From Flavobacterium sp. 83 (GTDB lineage Bacteria; Bacteroidota; Bacteroidia; Flavobacteriales; Flavobacteriaceae), in the NCBI RefSeq assembly GCF_000744835.1, contig NZ_JQMS01000001.1, positions 1,426,001 through 1,490,000 on the forward strand: a stretch of DNA of 64,000 nt, written 5' to 3'. The notes beneath the pieces are model-generated. The model had not been told where the DNA came from. It ran no database searches and saw nothing but the letters and a program-made list of their open reading frames with translations. A program made the position numbers and the translations under genes. Each line of letters begins with the position of its first letter. Positions within the stretch are counted from its first letter, which is position 1. Shown one piece after another: positions 17,706 to 26,280 of the stretch.

Positions 17706-19238
17706 TTATCTTCCTTTATAGCCTTCAAGTAAATAAACAAACATATTCCTCACTGGCTTTTTATTTCGGAACTGTTTTATAATTATGGGAGAATTGATTT
17801 TCGAAAAAATCAATTTGTATTGCTCGTTGGGATCCTGAAAATTAGTAGAAACAGTAATAAAATAAGCATCATCACCCATTTTAATTTTTTTTCTATACTT
17901 ATTCAGCCATTCGTAAGTATGAATATCTTCGAGTTTCCCAATTGCAATAAAATCTAAATGCAGTGGTTGCGCAATATAATTATCAATGTGAGAGCCAGGA
18001 AACCATTTGTTATTAATGATAAAAGTAGTCTTCGTTTTTCTGGATTGTAGGTCTTTAGTATGTATTTTATCAAACTCATTTTTAAAAAAGTCCCAATTAT
18101 ACATATCTAATGTAAAATCACCTTTACCTAATAATTCTTCTTGATGATTGCCTATTGTGCCTGGATAGTAATTGATTAGTCCAATCCCTGTGAATGAAAT
18201 AAATACTATAAAAACACAAGAAGTGACTACTAATTTTGGTAGTCTAAAATTAACATTTAAATCCTGTGCAACCTCTGCAAGATAGCAAGCCGTAAGTATA
18301 ATTAACGCTACAAATGCAGGCCCTGACCAATGTGGTAAAGTGTCTCTAAATAATGAAATAAAAAATAATAAAAGAATTAATGGCAGACTTAATAAAAGTA
18401 AAAGTCGCTTTATGGGTATCGAAATAGTGATTCTATTTTTGTAAACAGCAATTAATGCCGTAATAATCAAAAAATAATTAATTGGATTATTATAAAAAAT
18501 ACCACCTAAAAATTCTCTAAAAAAACTACTAGGATTAATTCCTCTATTTATTGCAACTCTATTGCTATGGAAAGTATATGTGATAAATTGATTGTCAATG
18601 TTCCAGATCAAAATAGGAGAAATGATAACTAATGAAAGTATTACCGAAGCATAAAGATACCCATTTGAAAGTAGACATCTTTTATAAAATAAAATATATA
18701 AACCAAAACCTATCCATAAAAACACACCATGTATCTTACTCATAATACACAATCCAGCGACTATGCCAAACATCAAAATGCTATAATTAAAATTCTTACC
18801 AGTTTCAATCGCTGAAACAATTTTAATTAGTAAGGAAATACTAACCATCCAAAAAAATAGTTGTGGAGCATCCGGTAAAATAAACACCCCAGCAATTATG
18901 CTGGAATAAAAGGAGCAAGAAAACAACAAAGCAGCCAAAAAACCAGCATTTTCATTTTTTATTTTACTACAAATACCATAAATTAAATACGTATTTATTG
19001 CCGCTAAAAGAATGGGACCCAACCGGATGAAAAATTCACTTGTAAAAAGTAAATTAACTGTAGTCAGGCGTATAAGCAATGCAACCATCGGAGGATGATC
19101 AAAATAGTTCCATTGTAAATGTTGGGCATAAGTAAGATAGTAAACTTCATCGTTGCCAAGTCCTATTGTTGCGGCAATAATACTTCGCATTAAAGTTGCA
19201 ATGCATATTAGGATGAGTATTTTGTGTTTTTCTATCAT
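17706..19238 (-). CDS. ArnT-like family 39 glycosyltransferase
   Basis: A 510-residue polytopic membrane protein with about 10-12 helices and a C-terminal soluble part. The first loop carries LGNDEVYYLTYAQHLQWNYFDHPP, with the acidic pair and the YFDHPP motif of PMT/ArnT (GT39/GT83) enzymes, which move a sugar from a polyprenyl-phosphate carrier to lipid A or protein on the periplasmic side. The start overlaps the stop of the GtrA gene by 4 nt, and PAP2 precedes that, so the three form one coupled unit. The acceptor and sugar cannot be told from sequence. Confidence 0.82.
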   Translation of the reverse strand: MIEKHKILILICIATLMRSIIAATIGLGNDEVYYLTYAQHLQWNYFDHPPMVALLIRLTTVNLLFTSEFFIRLGPILLAAINTYLIYGICSKIKNENAGFLAALLFSCSFYSSIIAGVFILPDAPQLFFWMVSISLLIKIVSAIETGKNFNYSILMFGIVAGLCIMSKIHGVFLWIGFGLYILFYKRCLLSNGYLYASVILSLVIISPILIWNIDNQFITYTFHSNRVAINRGINPSSFFREFLGGIFYNNPINYFLIITALIAVYKNRITISIPIKRLLLLLSLPLILLLFFISLFRDTLPHWSGPAFVALIILTACYLAEVAQDLNVNFRLPKLVVTSCVFIVFISFTGIGLINYYPGTIGNHQEELLGKGDFTLDMYNWDFFKNEFDKIHTKDLQSRKTKTTFIINNKWFPGSHIDNYIAQPLHLDFIAIGKLEDIHTYEWLNKYRKKIKMGDDAYFITVSTNFQDPNEQYKLIFSKINSPIIIKQFRNKKPVRNMFVYLLEGYKGR

Positions 19239-19615
19239 TGTATTTTAAAAGTATACAGTGTGTTAGCGCTAAAATTCCAAAAGAAAACCATAATCGTTAC
19301 AATTGCTTTACAGACATAAAAATTGATTTTAGTGTTTTTTTGAAGCAGATAGAGTAGGAAAGTATTCAGTGCAAAACCTATAATAGAAATCATTAAAAAA
19401 CTAAAAAATTGTGAGGCAAGATTACTGTCGTTATTTTGAAAAGTAAAATATTTATTAAGGAAATAATTATTTATAACACCAAATAAAAAACCCAAACCAT
19501 TTGAGACATATTTGTTTAAACCTATTTTTTCTTTAAAAAGCCAAGTAATAAAAAAATCAATCACAAGTCCAGAAACACCAACCAAGCCAAATTTTATAAA
19601 TCGAAAAATATCCAT
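19235..19615 (-). CDS. GtrA family membrane protein
   Basis: A 126-residue protein with four membrane helices and the opening FIKFGLVGVSGLVIDFFITWLF, then NYFLNKYFTF. Both are diagnostic of the GtrA family, which are proposed flippases or partners for polyprenyl-phosphate sugars in surface glycan synthesis. Its stop overlaps the glycosyltransferase start (4 nt) and its start directly abuts the PAP2 stop, so the three are translated as a unit. A dedicated polyprenyl-phosphate sugar synthase is not in the cassette. Confidence 0.88.
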   Translation of the reverse strand: MDIFRFIKFGLVGVSGLVIDFFITWLFKEKIGLNKYVSNGLGFLFGVINNYFLNKYFTFQNNDSNLASQFFSFLMISIIGFALNTFLLYLLQKNTKINFYVCKAIVTIMVFFWNFSANTLYTFKIQ

Positions 19616-20326
19616 TTATCTATTAATTAAAGAAGAATTAGAAAAAGCATTTGCCCAGGGATTGGGTGCAAAAGAGTTCTTTTTAAATATTTTAATGATT
19701 TTTAATCGAACTGCATCATACCAAATCACAGATAAGGAACCAGAAACAATACCTATAAAAATACCTCCCAAAACATCAATTAAAAAATGATGCGCTAAAT
19801 ATATTCTTGAATATCCTACTAAAAGACCAAAGACTAGTGAAAAAATACAAACATATTTTCTATTGGCATAAATTGAAAATATTGTTGCCATTGCAAAAGC
19901 GGAGGCAGAATGTCCTGAAGGAAAACTTCTAAATCCAACTCGGCTATTTGCAAAAGTGTCAAGATAGTATTTGTAATGATGCATCTCAAAATAGACACTT
20001 GGCCGAGGCGAACTGATCAAAGATTTGAAAATCTGTGCGAAAACTCCAGAAACTAAATATGCTAATAATAAAAGGAATGCTAGTTTTCTATGTTTTTTAA
20101 AAAAAACAAGAATAATGAAGCTGACAAACAGAATAAAGATTCCATCGCCTAAAAAAGTAATGTTCTGAAAAAAAATATTTAGTGATTTTGTATGAAAACT
20201 ATTCAAAAGAACAAATCCTTCAGATTTTGAAAAACGACATAAAAAAAAACCAATAATTCCCATTAACAACAAACCGTTCCTATAGAAGAGACTGTTTTTA
20301 TATACAACATTAAAAACTGTATTCAT
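19616..20326 (-). CDS. PAP2 superfamily membrane phosphatase
   Basis: A 236-residue membrane protein with six helices and the three acid-phosphatase motifs: KSLISSPRP near residue 91, FPSGHSASAF near 134 and SRIYLAHHFLID near 176. PAP2 enzymes remove phosphate from lipids such as undecaprenyl pyrophosphate or lipid A (LpxE/LpxF type). Placement directly before GtrA and an ArnT-like transferase suggests a lipid-linked-sugar or lipid A modification role rather than general recycling; this is inference. It is the first gene of the cassette. Confidence 0.87.
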   Translation of the reverse strand: MNTVFNVVYKNSLFYRNGLLLMGIIGFFLCRFSKSEGFVLLNSFHTKSLNIFFQNITFLGDGIFILFVSFIILVFFKKHRKLAFLLLLAYLVSGVFAQIFKSLISSPRPSVYFEMHHYKYYLDTFANSRVGFRSFPSGHSASAFAMATIFSIYANRKYVCIFSLVFGLLVGYSRIYLAHHFLIDVLGGIFIGIVSGSLSVIWYDAVRLKIIKIFKKNSFAPNPWANAFSNSSLINR

Positions 20327-20456
20327 TTTACAAAAATTTATTTTTGTAAAATTACCTGCTAATTGAGTTTTTAATAAAAATGAAAGATTATAAAAACAAA
20401 ATTAAATTGTAAATCAAATATTAAGGAAATAGAGTTGAAAGCTTAAAAAAAAGGCA

Positions 20457-20492
20457 TAAAAAAACCGCCAATCTCACGAAAGGCGGTTTTAA
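20457..20492 (-). terminator. intrinsic terminator of rng
   Basis: AAAACCGCC (20461-20469) pairs with GGCGGTTTT (20482-20490). Read on the minus strand it is followed by a T run, 2 nt after the rng stop. Confidence 0.85.
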
Positions 20493-20493
20493 T

Positions 20494-22038
20494 TTATTCT
20501 ATAATAACATTTTCTTTTTTATCGTAGAAATGATATTCTAAATACGTGTAAGCGTCACGAGGTATGATTTTCACCCACTTTTTATGTTCAAGAAACCATT
20601 TTGAACGTAATGATGGAAAACCTTTGGTAAGGTATGCGGCCACAAACGGATGTACATTGAGTACTACTTCTTTGTGGTTTTTTAAAACTGTTTCTAAATC
20701 GGAAGCAATTTTATCAATGATTAATATAGGAGCTTCAATTTCTCCATTTTCATTGTTTGGGTCTTCTTCTCTAGTTTTAATGTTTACTTCTGGTCTTACT
20801 CTTTGTCTTGTAATTTGAACTAATCCAAATTTACTCGGAGGTAAGATTTTATGTTTTGCTTTATCGTCGCTCATTTCTTCCCTTAGGAATTCGAACAAAA
20901 CTTTACGATTTTCTGGATTTGACATATCGATAAAATCTACTACGATTATTCCACCCATATCACGAAGACGCAATTGTCTTGCAATTTCAGCAGCAGCAAT
21001 CATATTTACTTCCATGGCTGTATCTTCCTGGTTAGTAGCTTTATTAGAACGATTTCCACTATTTACGTCTATAACGTGCAAAGCTTCAGTGTGTTCAATA
21101 ATAAGATAAGCTCCTTTACTCATGGAAACAGTTTTTCCAAAGGATGTTTTGATTTGTCTCTCTATATTGTATTTCTCAAAAATTGGCGTATCATTTGACT
21201 GATAAAACTTAACAATTGATTGTTTTGAAGGTGCAATTTCTTGCAAATAATCCTTGGTTTGGTTGTACAACTCTTCGTCATCAATTTGAATACCACTGAA
21301 GGTATCATTAAATACGTCTCTTAATATTGAAGAAGCTCTGTTGAGTTCTCCTAATACTTTGGAAGGATGATGAGCAGTTGGTAATTTTTTACACATTGCA
21401 GTCCATCTGCTAAGCAGGTTCTGCAAATCTTTTTCTAATTCGGCTGTATTTTTGCCTTCGGCTACTGTGCGAACAATAACACCAAATCCTTTTGGTTTGA
21501 CGGATTGCACTAATCGTTTCAAGCGTTCTTTTTCTTTTTTGTCTTCTATTTTTTGAGAAATAGAAACGCGGTCAGAAAACGGAACCAAAACTATAAATCT
21601 TCCGGCAAGAGAAAGCTCAGCGCTAATTCTTGGTCCTTTGGTAGATATAGGTTCTTTGACGACTTGTACTAAAACAGACTGATTGGCACTTAATACATCA
21701 GTAATGGTACCATCTTTATCTATTTCTTTTTCAAACTGAAAGGTTTTTAGGGAGAAATCTTTTAATTTACCTGCGCTTACAAGTTTTATGAATTTCAGTT
21801 GGGAAGATAAGTTAGGACCTAAATCGTGATAATGTAAAAAAGCATCTTTTTCGAAGCCTACATTTACAAAAGCAGCGTTAAGTCCGGCAACTGGTTTCCT
21901 GATTTTGGCAATGAAAATATCACCTACCTGGAAGTTGCTTTTTTCTTCTTCTTTGTGTAATTCAATTAGTTTTCCATCTTTTAATAAGGCAAAATCTACG
22001 GCTTCAGAACTAGATCTAATGATTAATTCTTTATTCAC
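20494..22038 (-). CDS. rng: ribonuclease E/G family endoribonuclease
   Basis: A 514-residue protein of RNase G size, without the long RNase E scaffold tail. An S1-like RNA-binding domain lies at about residues 35-125, and the catalytic DNase-I-like domain contains HVIDVNSGNRSN and GGIIVVDFIDM with metal-binding aspartates. It cleaves single-stranded AU-rich RNA in rRNA maturation and mRNA decay. It lies downstream of the 30-codon basic gene and HU on the same strand, and each has signs of its own termination. The frame starts at MNKELIIRSSS, typical of the family. Confidence 0.92.
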   Translation of the reverse strand: MNKELIIRSSSEAVDFALLKDGKLIELHKEEEKSNFQVGDIFIAKIRKPVAGLNAAFVNVGFEKDAFLHYHDLGPNLSSQLKFIKLVSAGKLKDFSLKTFQFEKEIDKDGTITDVLSANQSVLVQVVKEPISTKGPRISAELSLAGRFIVLVPFSDRVSISQKIEDKKEKERLKRLVQSVKPKGFGVIVRTVAEGKNTAELEKDLQNLLSRWTAMCKKLPTAHHPSKVLGELNRASSILRDVFNDTFSGIQIDDEELYNQTKDYLQEIAPSKQSIVKFYQSNDTPIFEKYNIERQIKTSFGKTVSMSKGAYLIIEHTEALHVIDVNSGNRSNKATNQEDTAMEVNMIAAAEIARQLRLRDMGGIIVVDFIDMSNPENRKVLFEFLREEMSDDKAKHKILPPSKFGLVQITRQRVRPEVNIKTREEDPNNENGEIEAPILIIDKIASDLETVLKNHKEVVLNVHPFVAAYLTKGFPSLRSKWFLEHKKWVKIIPRDAYTYLEYHFYDKKENVIIE

Positions 22039-22109
22039 GCTGTAAATTTTTTATCTATTCGTCGAGACGAACAAATGGATTAAACAATATTTAACAGGTA
22101 TTGAACCCG

Positions 22110-22196
22110 GGGAAAATTAGCTGGCAGTTTGCAGTGTTAAGTTCGAAGTTAACGGAATACTAAAAACTGAATACTGATTACTAACTTTCAATTTCA
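22110..22196. repeat. degenerate short-word repeat between rng and the 30-codon gene
   Basis: Within this gap the words GCAGTTTGCAGTG, AAAACTGAATACTGATTAC and similar CTGA/ACTG units recur imperfectly. I see no open frame or promoter. It resembles the low-complexity intergenic text seen again at 50502-50562. Confidence 0.3.
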
Positions 22197-22213
22197 ATGA
22201 ACGTTTAAAAAGA

Positions 22214-22238
22214 AAAAAGTAGTTTAAAACTACTTTTT
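22214..22238 (-). terminator. terminator overlapping the stop of the 30-codon basic gene
   Basis: AAAAAGTAG (22214-22222) pairs with CTACTTTTT (22230-22238) with a 7-nt loop. The right arm contains the TAG stop of the small gene, and a T/C run follows on the minus strand. Confidence 0.75.
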
Positions 22239-22322
22239 CTTTTTGTGACGGTTAGCTCTCGCTCTTTTTTTACGTTTGTGAGTTGCTACCTTATGTCTTT
22301 TTCTTTTTTTACCGCTTGGCAT
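22230..22322 (-). CDS. 30-residue highly basic protein (candidate small ribosomal protein)
   Basis: An ATG at 22322 opens 30 codons ending in TAG at 22230. The product begins MPSGKKRKRHKVATHKRKKR and ends in four lysines; 21 of 30 residues are Lys, Arg or His. A terminator overlaps its stop, and HU lies upstream and rng downstream, so it has its own transcript end. Composition and size are those of tiny ribosomal proteins. I recall a conserved protein of this kind across Bacteroidota, and an extra 50S protein named bL38 was reported for a Flavobacterium ribosome. Whether they are the same is unverified. Confidence 0.8.
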   Translation of the reverse strand: MPSGKKRKRHKVATHKRKKRARANRHKKKK

Positions 22323-22351
22323 ATCTTGAAGATTTATGATTAATTAATATA

Positions 22352-22642
22352 TTATTTTGCTTCGTTATTTATTTTTACACCCTCAACAAAAACTTTTGCA
22401 GGTTTGAATGCAGGAATGTTATGTGCAGGAATTTTTATTGTTGTATTTTTAGAGATATTTCTACCTGTTTTCTCTGCTCTAGTTTTTACTATAAAACTTC
22501 CAAAACCTCTTAAATAAACATTGTCTCCAGTTTCTAATGAATTTTTAACTTCATTCATAAAAGTCTCTACAGTTGCTTGCACATCTCCTTTTTCAAGACC
22601 TAATTTCTCTGAAATTTTTGCTACGATATCTGCTTTCGTCAT
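22352..22642 (-). CDS. HU/IHF family DNA-binding protein
   Basis: A 96-residue nucleoid protein. The N-terminal helical dimer part (MTKADIVAKISEKLGLEKGD) is followed by the conserved GFGSFIVKTRAEKTGRN segment and the beta-arm with IPAHNIPAFKPAK, where the proline that intercalates into DNA lies. It binds and bends DNA without strong specificity as a homodimer. It is divergent from mutY with 133 nt between the starts, and a -7 box TATATTTG lies 42 nt upstream of its ATG. Confidence 0.93.
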   Translation of the reverse strand: MTKADIVAKISEKLGLEKGDVQATVETFMNEVKNSLETGDNVYLRGFGSFIVKTRAEKTGRNISKNTTIKIPAHNIPAFKPAKVFVEGVKINNEAK

Positions 22643-22684
22643 TTTCTTTCCTATTTATTATGTTGTACTATTTTTTTGAGTTTG

Positions 22685-22692
22685 CAAATATA
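22685..22692 (-). promoter_or_regulatory. -7 box TATATTTG for the HU gene
   Basis: On the minus strand TATATTTG fits TAnnTTTG. A TTG is found 21 nt upstream of it (22714-22716), 2 nt longer than the usual 19. Confidence 0.5.
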
Positions 22693-22775
22693 GGAATTTA
22701 AAAAACAATTATTCAAGCTAATTCATTAAATTTTAATAACATAAACTTTTACTTTTGCCTATAAATAATTAAAAC

Positions 22776-23810
22776 ATGACTTTTTCTAACTTGCTAATAC
22801 AATGGTATTTACAAAACAAACGCGATTTGCCTTGGCGAAATACCACCAATCCTTATCCTATTTGGCTCTCTGAAATCATGTTGCAACAGACCCGGGTCGC
22901 GCAAGGGACGCCTTATTTTCTGTCTTTTACAGCTGAATTTCCTACTGTTTTTGATTTGGCGAAAGCCGATGAAGAACAGGTTTTGAAACTTTGGCAAGGT
23001 TTGGGGTATTATTCTCGTGCCCGAAATTTACATAAAACGGCTCAATATGTTGCGGACGAATTATCGGGTGTTTTTCCCGGAACTTATAAGGAGTTATTGC
23101 AGTTGAAAGGTGTTGGAGAATATACCGCTGCTGCAATTGCTTCCTTCTCCTATAATGAAGTGGTTCCTGTGGTTGATGGGAATGTGTTTAGGGTTTTGTC
23201 ACGCTATTTTGATGTAGAAACAGATATTGCTGCGGCTTCCGCCAAAAAAGAATTTGCTGCCTTGGCTTTTGAATTAATGCCAAAAGACAATCCTGCGATT
23301 TTCAATCAAGCTATCATGGAGTTTGGCGCATTACAATGTGTTCCTAAAAGTCCCAATTGTGGTATTTGTATTTTTAACGAAAGTTGTGCCGCTTTGCAGA
23401 AAAATAAAGTAGATCAATTGCCCGTAAAATCTAAGAAACTCAAAGTTAGAAAACGATATTTTAATTACTTAGTGGCTAATGATGAGAATAAAAATACAGT
23501 AATTCAAAAGCGAACTGACAAAGGAATTTGGCATAATCTATATGAGTTTCCTTTAATTGAAACAGAGAAAGAGGAGGGTTTTGACTTTATAAGCTCGCGT
23601 ATTCTAAATGAATTTTTTATTAATAATGGGATTGTTAGTATAATGGAGTATAATGAAAAGAGTATCATTCATAAACTTTCGCATCAACACTTGTATATCA
23701 AGTTTTGGAAAGTAAATATACAAGGTGCAATTCAAAACGGAATAGATACCGAGACATTGACATCCTTTCCCTTTCCCATTGTCATCCATAATTTTATTAA
23801 AAACGATTAA
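22776..23810 (+). CDS. mutY: A/G-specific adenine glycosylase
   Basis: A 344-residue base-excision repair enzyme that removes adenine mispaired with 8-oxoguanine. Catalytic E33 lies in SEIMLQQTRV and D134 in VPVVDGNV, after a helix-hairpin-helix (LKGVGEYTAAAIA). The 4Fe-4S loop has C188, C195, C198 and C204, the usual C-x6-C-x2-C-x5-C spacing. A NUDIX-like C-terminal domain recognises 8-oxoG. A -7 box TACTTTTG is at 22750-22757. It heads the mutY-ssb-gldE-gldD cluster known from Flavobacterium. Confidence 0.95.
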   Translation: MTFSNLLIQWYLQNKRDLPWRNTTNPYPIWLSEIMLQQTRVAQGTPYFLSFTAEFPTVFDLAKADEEQVLKLWQGLGYYSRARNLHKTAQYVADELSGVFPGTYKELLQLKGVGEYTAAAIASFSYNEVVPVVDGNVFRVLSRYFDVETDIAAASAKKEFAALAFELMPKDNPAIFNQAIMEFGALQCVPKSPNCGICIFNESCAALQKNKVDQLPVKSKKLKVRKRYFNYLVANDENKNTVIQKRTDKGIWHNLYEFPLIETEKEEGFDFISSRILNEFFINNGIVSIMEYNEKSIIHKLSHQHLYIKFWKVNIQGAIQNGIDTETLTSFPFPIVIHNFIKND

Positions 23811-23859
23811 TAAAGTTTCTGAAAAAATGTATCTTTGATAGAAATACGATTTAAATACC

Positions 23860-24300
23860 ATGAACGGAACATTAAATAAGGTTATGCTAATTGGCTATTT
23901 GGGAGATGATGTCAAAATGCATTATTTTGATGGAGGAAATTGTATCGGTAGATTTCAACTGGCTACAAATGAAGTTTACATCAACAAGACAACCAATGAG
24001 AAAATCACTTCTACTGAATGGCATAATTTGGTCGTGCGCAATAAAGCGGCTGAGCTTTGTGAAAAGTACCTTTCAAAAGGAGATAAAATATATATAGAAG
24101 GCCGTTTAAAATCGCGTCAATGGCAGGCAGAAGATGGCTCTACTAAATATACAACTGAAATTCAAGTAACCGAATTTACTTTTTTATCCACAAAAAAGGA
24201 TAACGAGAACAGTAAACAAATTCAAAATCCAGAATCCGTAAAAAACACTAACTTTGACCCGCAAAATAACGGTTTGCCAGTCAATGATTTACCGTTTTGA
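23860..24300 (+). CDS. ssb: single-stranded DNA-binding protein
   Basis: A 146-residue SSB. The N-terminal OB fold (residues 1-110) begins MNGTLNKVMLIGYLGDD and has the STEWHNLVVRNKAAELCEKYL segment. A glutamine/asparagine-rich linker leads to the acidic tip NDLPF, which recruits repair and replication proteins. A -7 box TATCTTTG lies at 23830-23837, so it can be transcribed apart from mutY. gldE follows 23 nt downstream. Confidence 0.93.
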   Translation: MNGTLNKVMLIGYLGDDVKMHYFDGGNCIGRFQLATNEVYINKTTNEKITSTEWHNLVVRNKAAELCEKYLSKGDKIYIEGRLKSRQWQAEDGSTKYTTEIQVTEFTFLSTKKDNENSKQIQNPESVKNTNFDPQNNGLPVNDLPF

Positions 24301-24323
24301 TTGTTTAACTAATCTTTTTTAAT

Positions 24324-25619
24324 TTGGACCCAGAGCCCAGTTTATTTTTTTCGTACGCAATAGACACTGACTTAGTGTTTGGTTTTGTGGGTATTTTTGC
24401 TTTACTTTTTTGTTCTGCAATTGTATCAGGAGCTGAAGTAGCCTTATTTTCATTGTCACAAAAAGACATTGATGAAACAATACACGAAAATGTTTCAAAA
24501 GGAAAAATTATCTCTGATCTTTTAGAAAAGCCCAAAAAGCTTTTAGCTACTCTTCTTGTCGCCAATAATTTCATCAACATTGGGGTTGTAATCTTATTTT
24601 CATTTGTTGGGAAAAACCTGTTTGCAGCCGTAACATCACCTATTTTAAAATTCATTCTTGAAGTAATTGTGGTTACTTTTCTATTGTTGTTATTTGGAGA
24701 GGTTTTGCCAAAAGTCTATGCCAGTAGAAACAATATTAAGTTTGCCAAGTTGATTGCGTATCCTGTTGCAGCGCTAGATAAATTGCTTTCGCCAATAAGC
24801 CTACCGATGCGAAAAACGACTATTTATTTGCATAATAAATTAGGAAAACAAAAGACAAATTTTTCCGTAAATCAATTGTCACAAGCGTTAGAACTTACTG
24901 ATTCAGAAGAAACTTCCTCTGATGAGCAAAAAATATTAGAAGGAATTGTGAGTTTTGGTAATACAGATACAAAACAGGTGATGAGTCCAAGAATTGATAT
25001 TTTTGCTTTGGAAATTGACGAACCGTTTTCAGTTATTTGCCCAAAAATTATAGAAAAAGGATATTCCAGAATTCCTGTTTACCGAGATAATATAGATCAG
25101 ATAGAAGGCGTTTTGTTTGTAAAAGATTTATTGCCGCACATTAATACGAGTGAATTTGATTGGAAGTCATTAGTAAGAGAACCGTTTTTTGTGCCTGAAA
25201 ATAAAAAATTAGACAATTTGCTGAAAGATTTTCAAAGTATGAAAAGTCATTTAGCTATTGTAGTTGATGAATACGGGGGAACTTCTGGATTAGTATCGCT
25301 TGAAGATGTAATTGAGGAAATTGTAGGTGATATCAGTGATGAATTTGATGATGAAAATATCAATTTTTCTCAAATTGATGACAATAATTACCTTTTTGAA
25401 GGGAAAATAAATCTCAAGGATTTTTATAGAATTGTTGATGTTGACGAAGAGTTATTCGAAATTAAAAAAGGAGAAGCTGAAACATTAGCTGGATTTATTC
25501 TTGAAATTTTAGGAAATTTTCCAAAAAAAGATCAGAAAATCTCATTTGAAAACTGCCAATTCACTGTAGAATCGGTAGATAAGAAACGAATTAAACAAAT
25601 AAAAGTAACGATTGAATAA
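24324..25619 (+). CDS. gldE: gliding motility-associated protein GldE
   Basis: A 431-residue membrane protein with an N-terminal DUF21 (CNNM) transmembrane domain, a CBS-domain pair (about residues 210-335, with VMSPRIDIF and YGGTSGLVSLEDVIEEIVGDI) and a CorC_HlyC transporter-associated C-terminal domain. In Flavobacterium gldE lies directly before gldD and supports gliding/type 9 secretion. Only a TTG (24324) can start the full protein: a stop lies 18 nt upstream, and the next in-frame ATG is near residue 210 in VMSPR. The MDPEPS start also looks right for the family. Confidence 0.9.
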   Translation: MDPEPSLFFSYAIDTDLVFGFVGIFALLFCSAIVSGAEVALFSLSQKDIDETIHENVSKGKIISDLLEKPKKLLATLLVANNFINIGVVILFSFVGKNLFAAVTSPILKFILEVIVVTFLLLLFGEVLPKVYASRNNIKFAKLIAYPVAALDKLLSPISLPMRKTTIYLHNKLGKQKTNFSVNQLSQALELTDSEETSSDEQKILEGIVSFGNTDTKQVMSPRIDIFALEIDEPFSVICPKIIEKGYSRIPVYRDNIDQIEGVLFVKDLLPHINTSEFDWKSLVREPFFVPENKKLDNLLKDFQSMKSHLAIVVDEYGGTSGLVSLEDVIEEIVGDISDEFDDENINFSQIDDNNYLFEGKINLKDFYRIVDVDEELFEIKKGEAETLAGFILEILGNFPKKDQKISFENCQFTVESVDKKRIKQIKVTIE

Positions 25620-25625
25620 TTAAAA

Positions 25626-26186
25626 ATGTTTAAAAAAATAATCACTTTTTCAACTATACTATTGTCATTATTGAGCATTAGCTGCAAAGACGATGTTATA
25701 CCAAAACCATCCAGCTATTTACGATTGGATTATCCCGAGGCAAAATATGTAGGTTTTGAAAATGAATGTCCTTTTGCTTTCGAGATGAATTCAGAAGCGG
25801 TTATCAAAGGAGAGAAAGATTGTGGATTTACTATTACTTATCCAAAAATGAAAGCCACTATTTATTTGACTTATAAACCAGTAAATAATAATATCGCAAA
25901 ATTATTGAAAGACGCTCAAAAATTGACTTATGAGCATGTGATAAAAGCTGATGATATATTGGAACAACCGTATTTAAATCCTCAAAAAAAGGTATATGGT
26001 ATGTTTTATCAAGTAGATGGGAATGCGGCGACAAACTCACAATTCTACGCAACAGATAGTACAAAACATTTTGTGACAGGATCTATTTATTTCTATGCTA
26101 AACCTAATTTTGATTCTATTATGCCAGCGGCAAGTTATGTCAAAAATGATATGCAAAGGTTAATGGAAACCTTGAAGTGGAAATGA
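25626..26186 (+). CDS. gldD: gliding motility lipoprotein GldD
   Basis: A 186-residue lipoprotein with a signal peptide and lipobox LSISC (Cys20). The family segments SSYLRLDYPEA and ENECPFAFEMNS identify GldD, which is required for gliding and secretion through the type 9 system in F. johnsoniae. Its start lies 6 nt after the gldE stop, as expected for co-expression. A palindromic terminator follows at 26228. Confidence 0.93.
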   Translation: MFKKIITFSTILLSLLSISCKDDVIPKPSSYLRLDYPEAKYVGFENECPFAFEMNSEAVIKGEKDCGFTITYPKMKATIYLTYKPVNNNIAKLLKDAQKLTYEHVIKADDILEQPYLNPQKKVYGMFYQVDGNAATNSQFYATDSTKHFVTGSIYFYAKPNFDSIMPAASYVKNDMQRLMETLKWK

Positions 26187-26227
26187 TTTTAATAGAAAAT
26201 TTATTGAAAGCAATTTCTTCTATGGTT

Positions 26228-26260
26228 AAAAAAAAGCTTCTCAATTGAGAAGCTTTTTTT
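26228..26260. terminator. bidirectional terminator between gldD and the HMA lipoprotein
   Basis: A perfect palindrome with AAGCTTCTC against GAGAAGCTT around AATT, flanked by an A run on the left and a T run on the right. Confidence 0.88.
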
Positions 26261-26280
26261 ATGAAATGAAATAATTTCGA

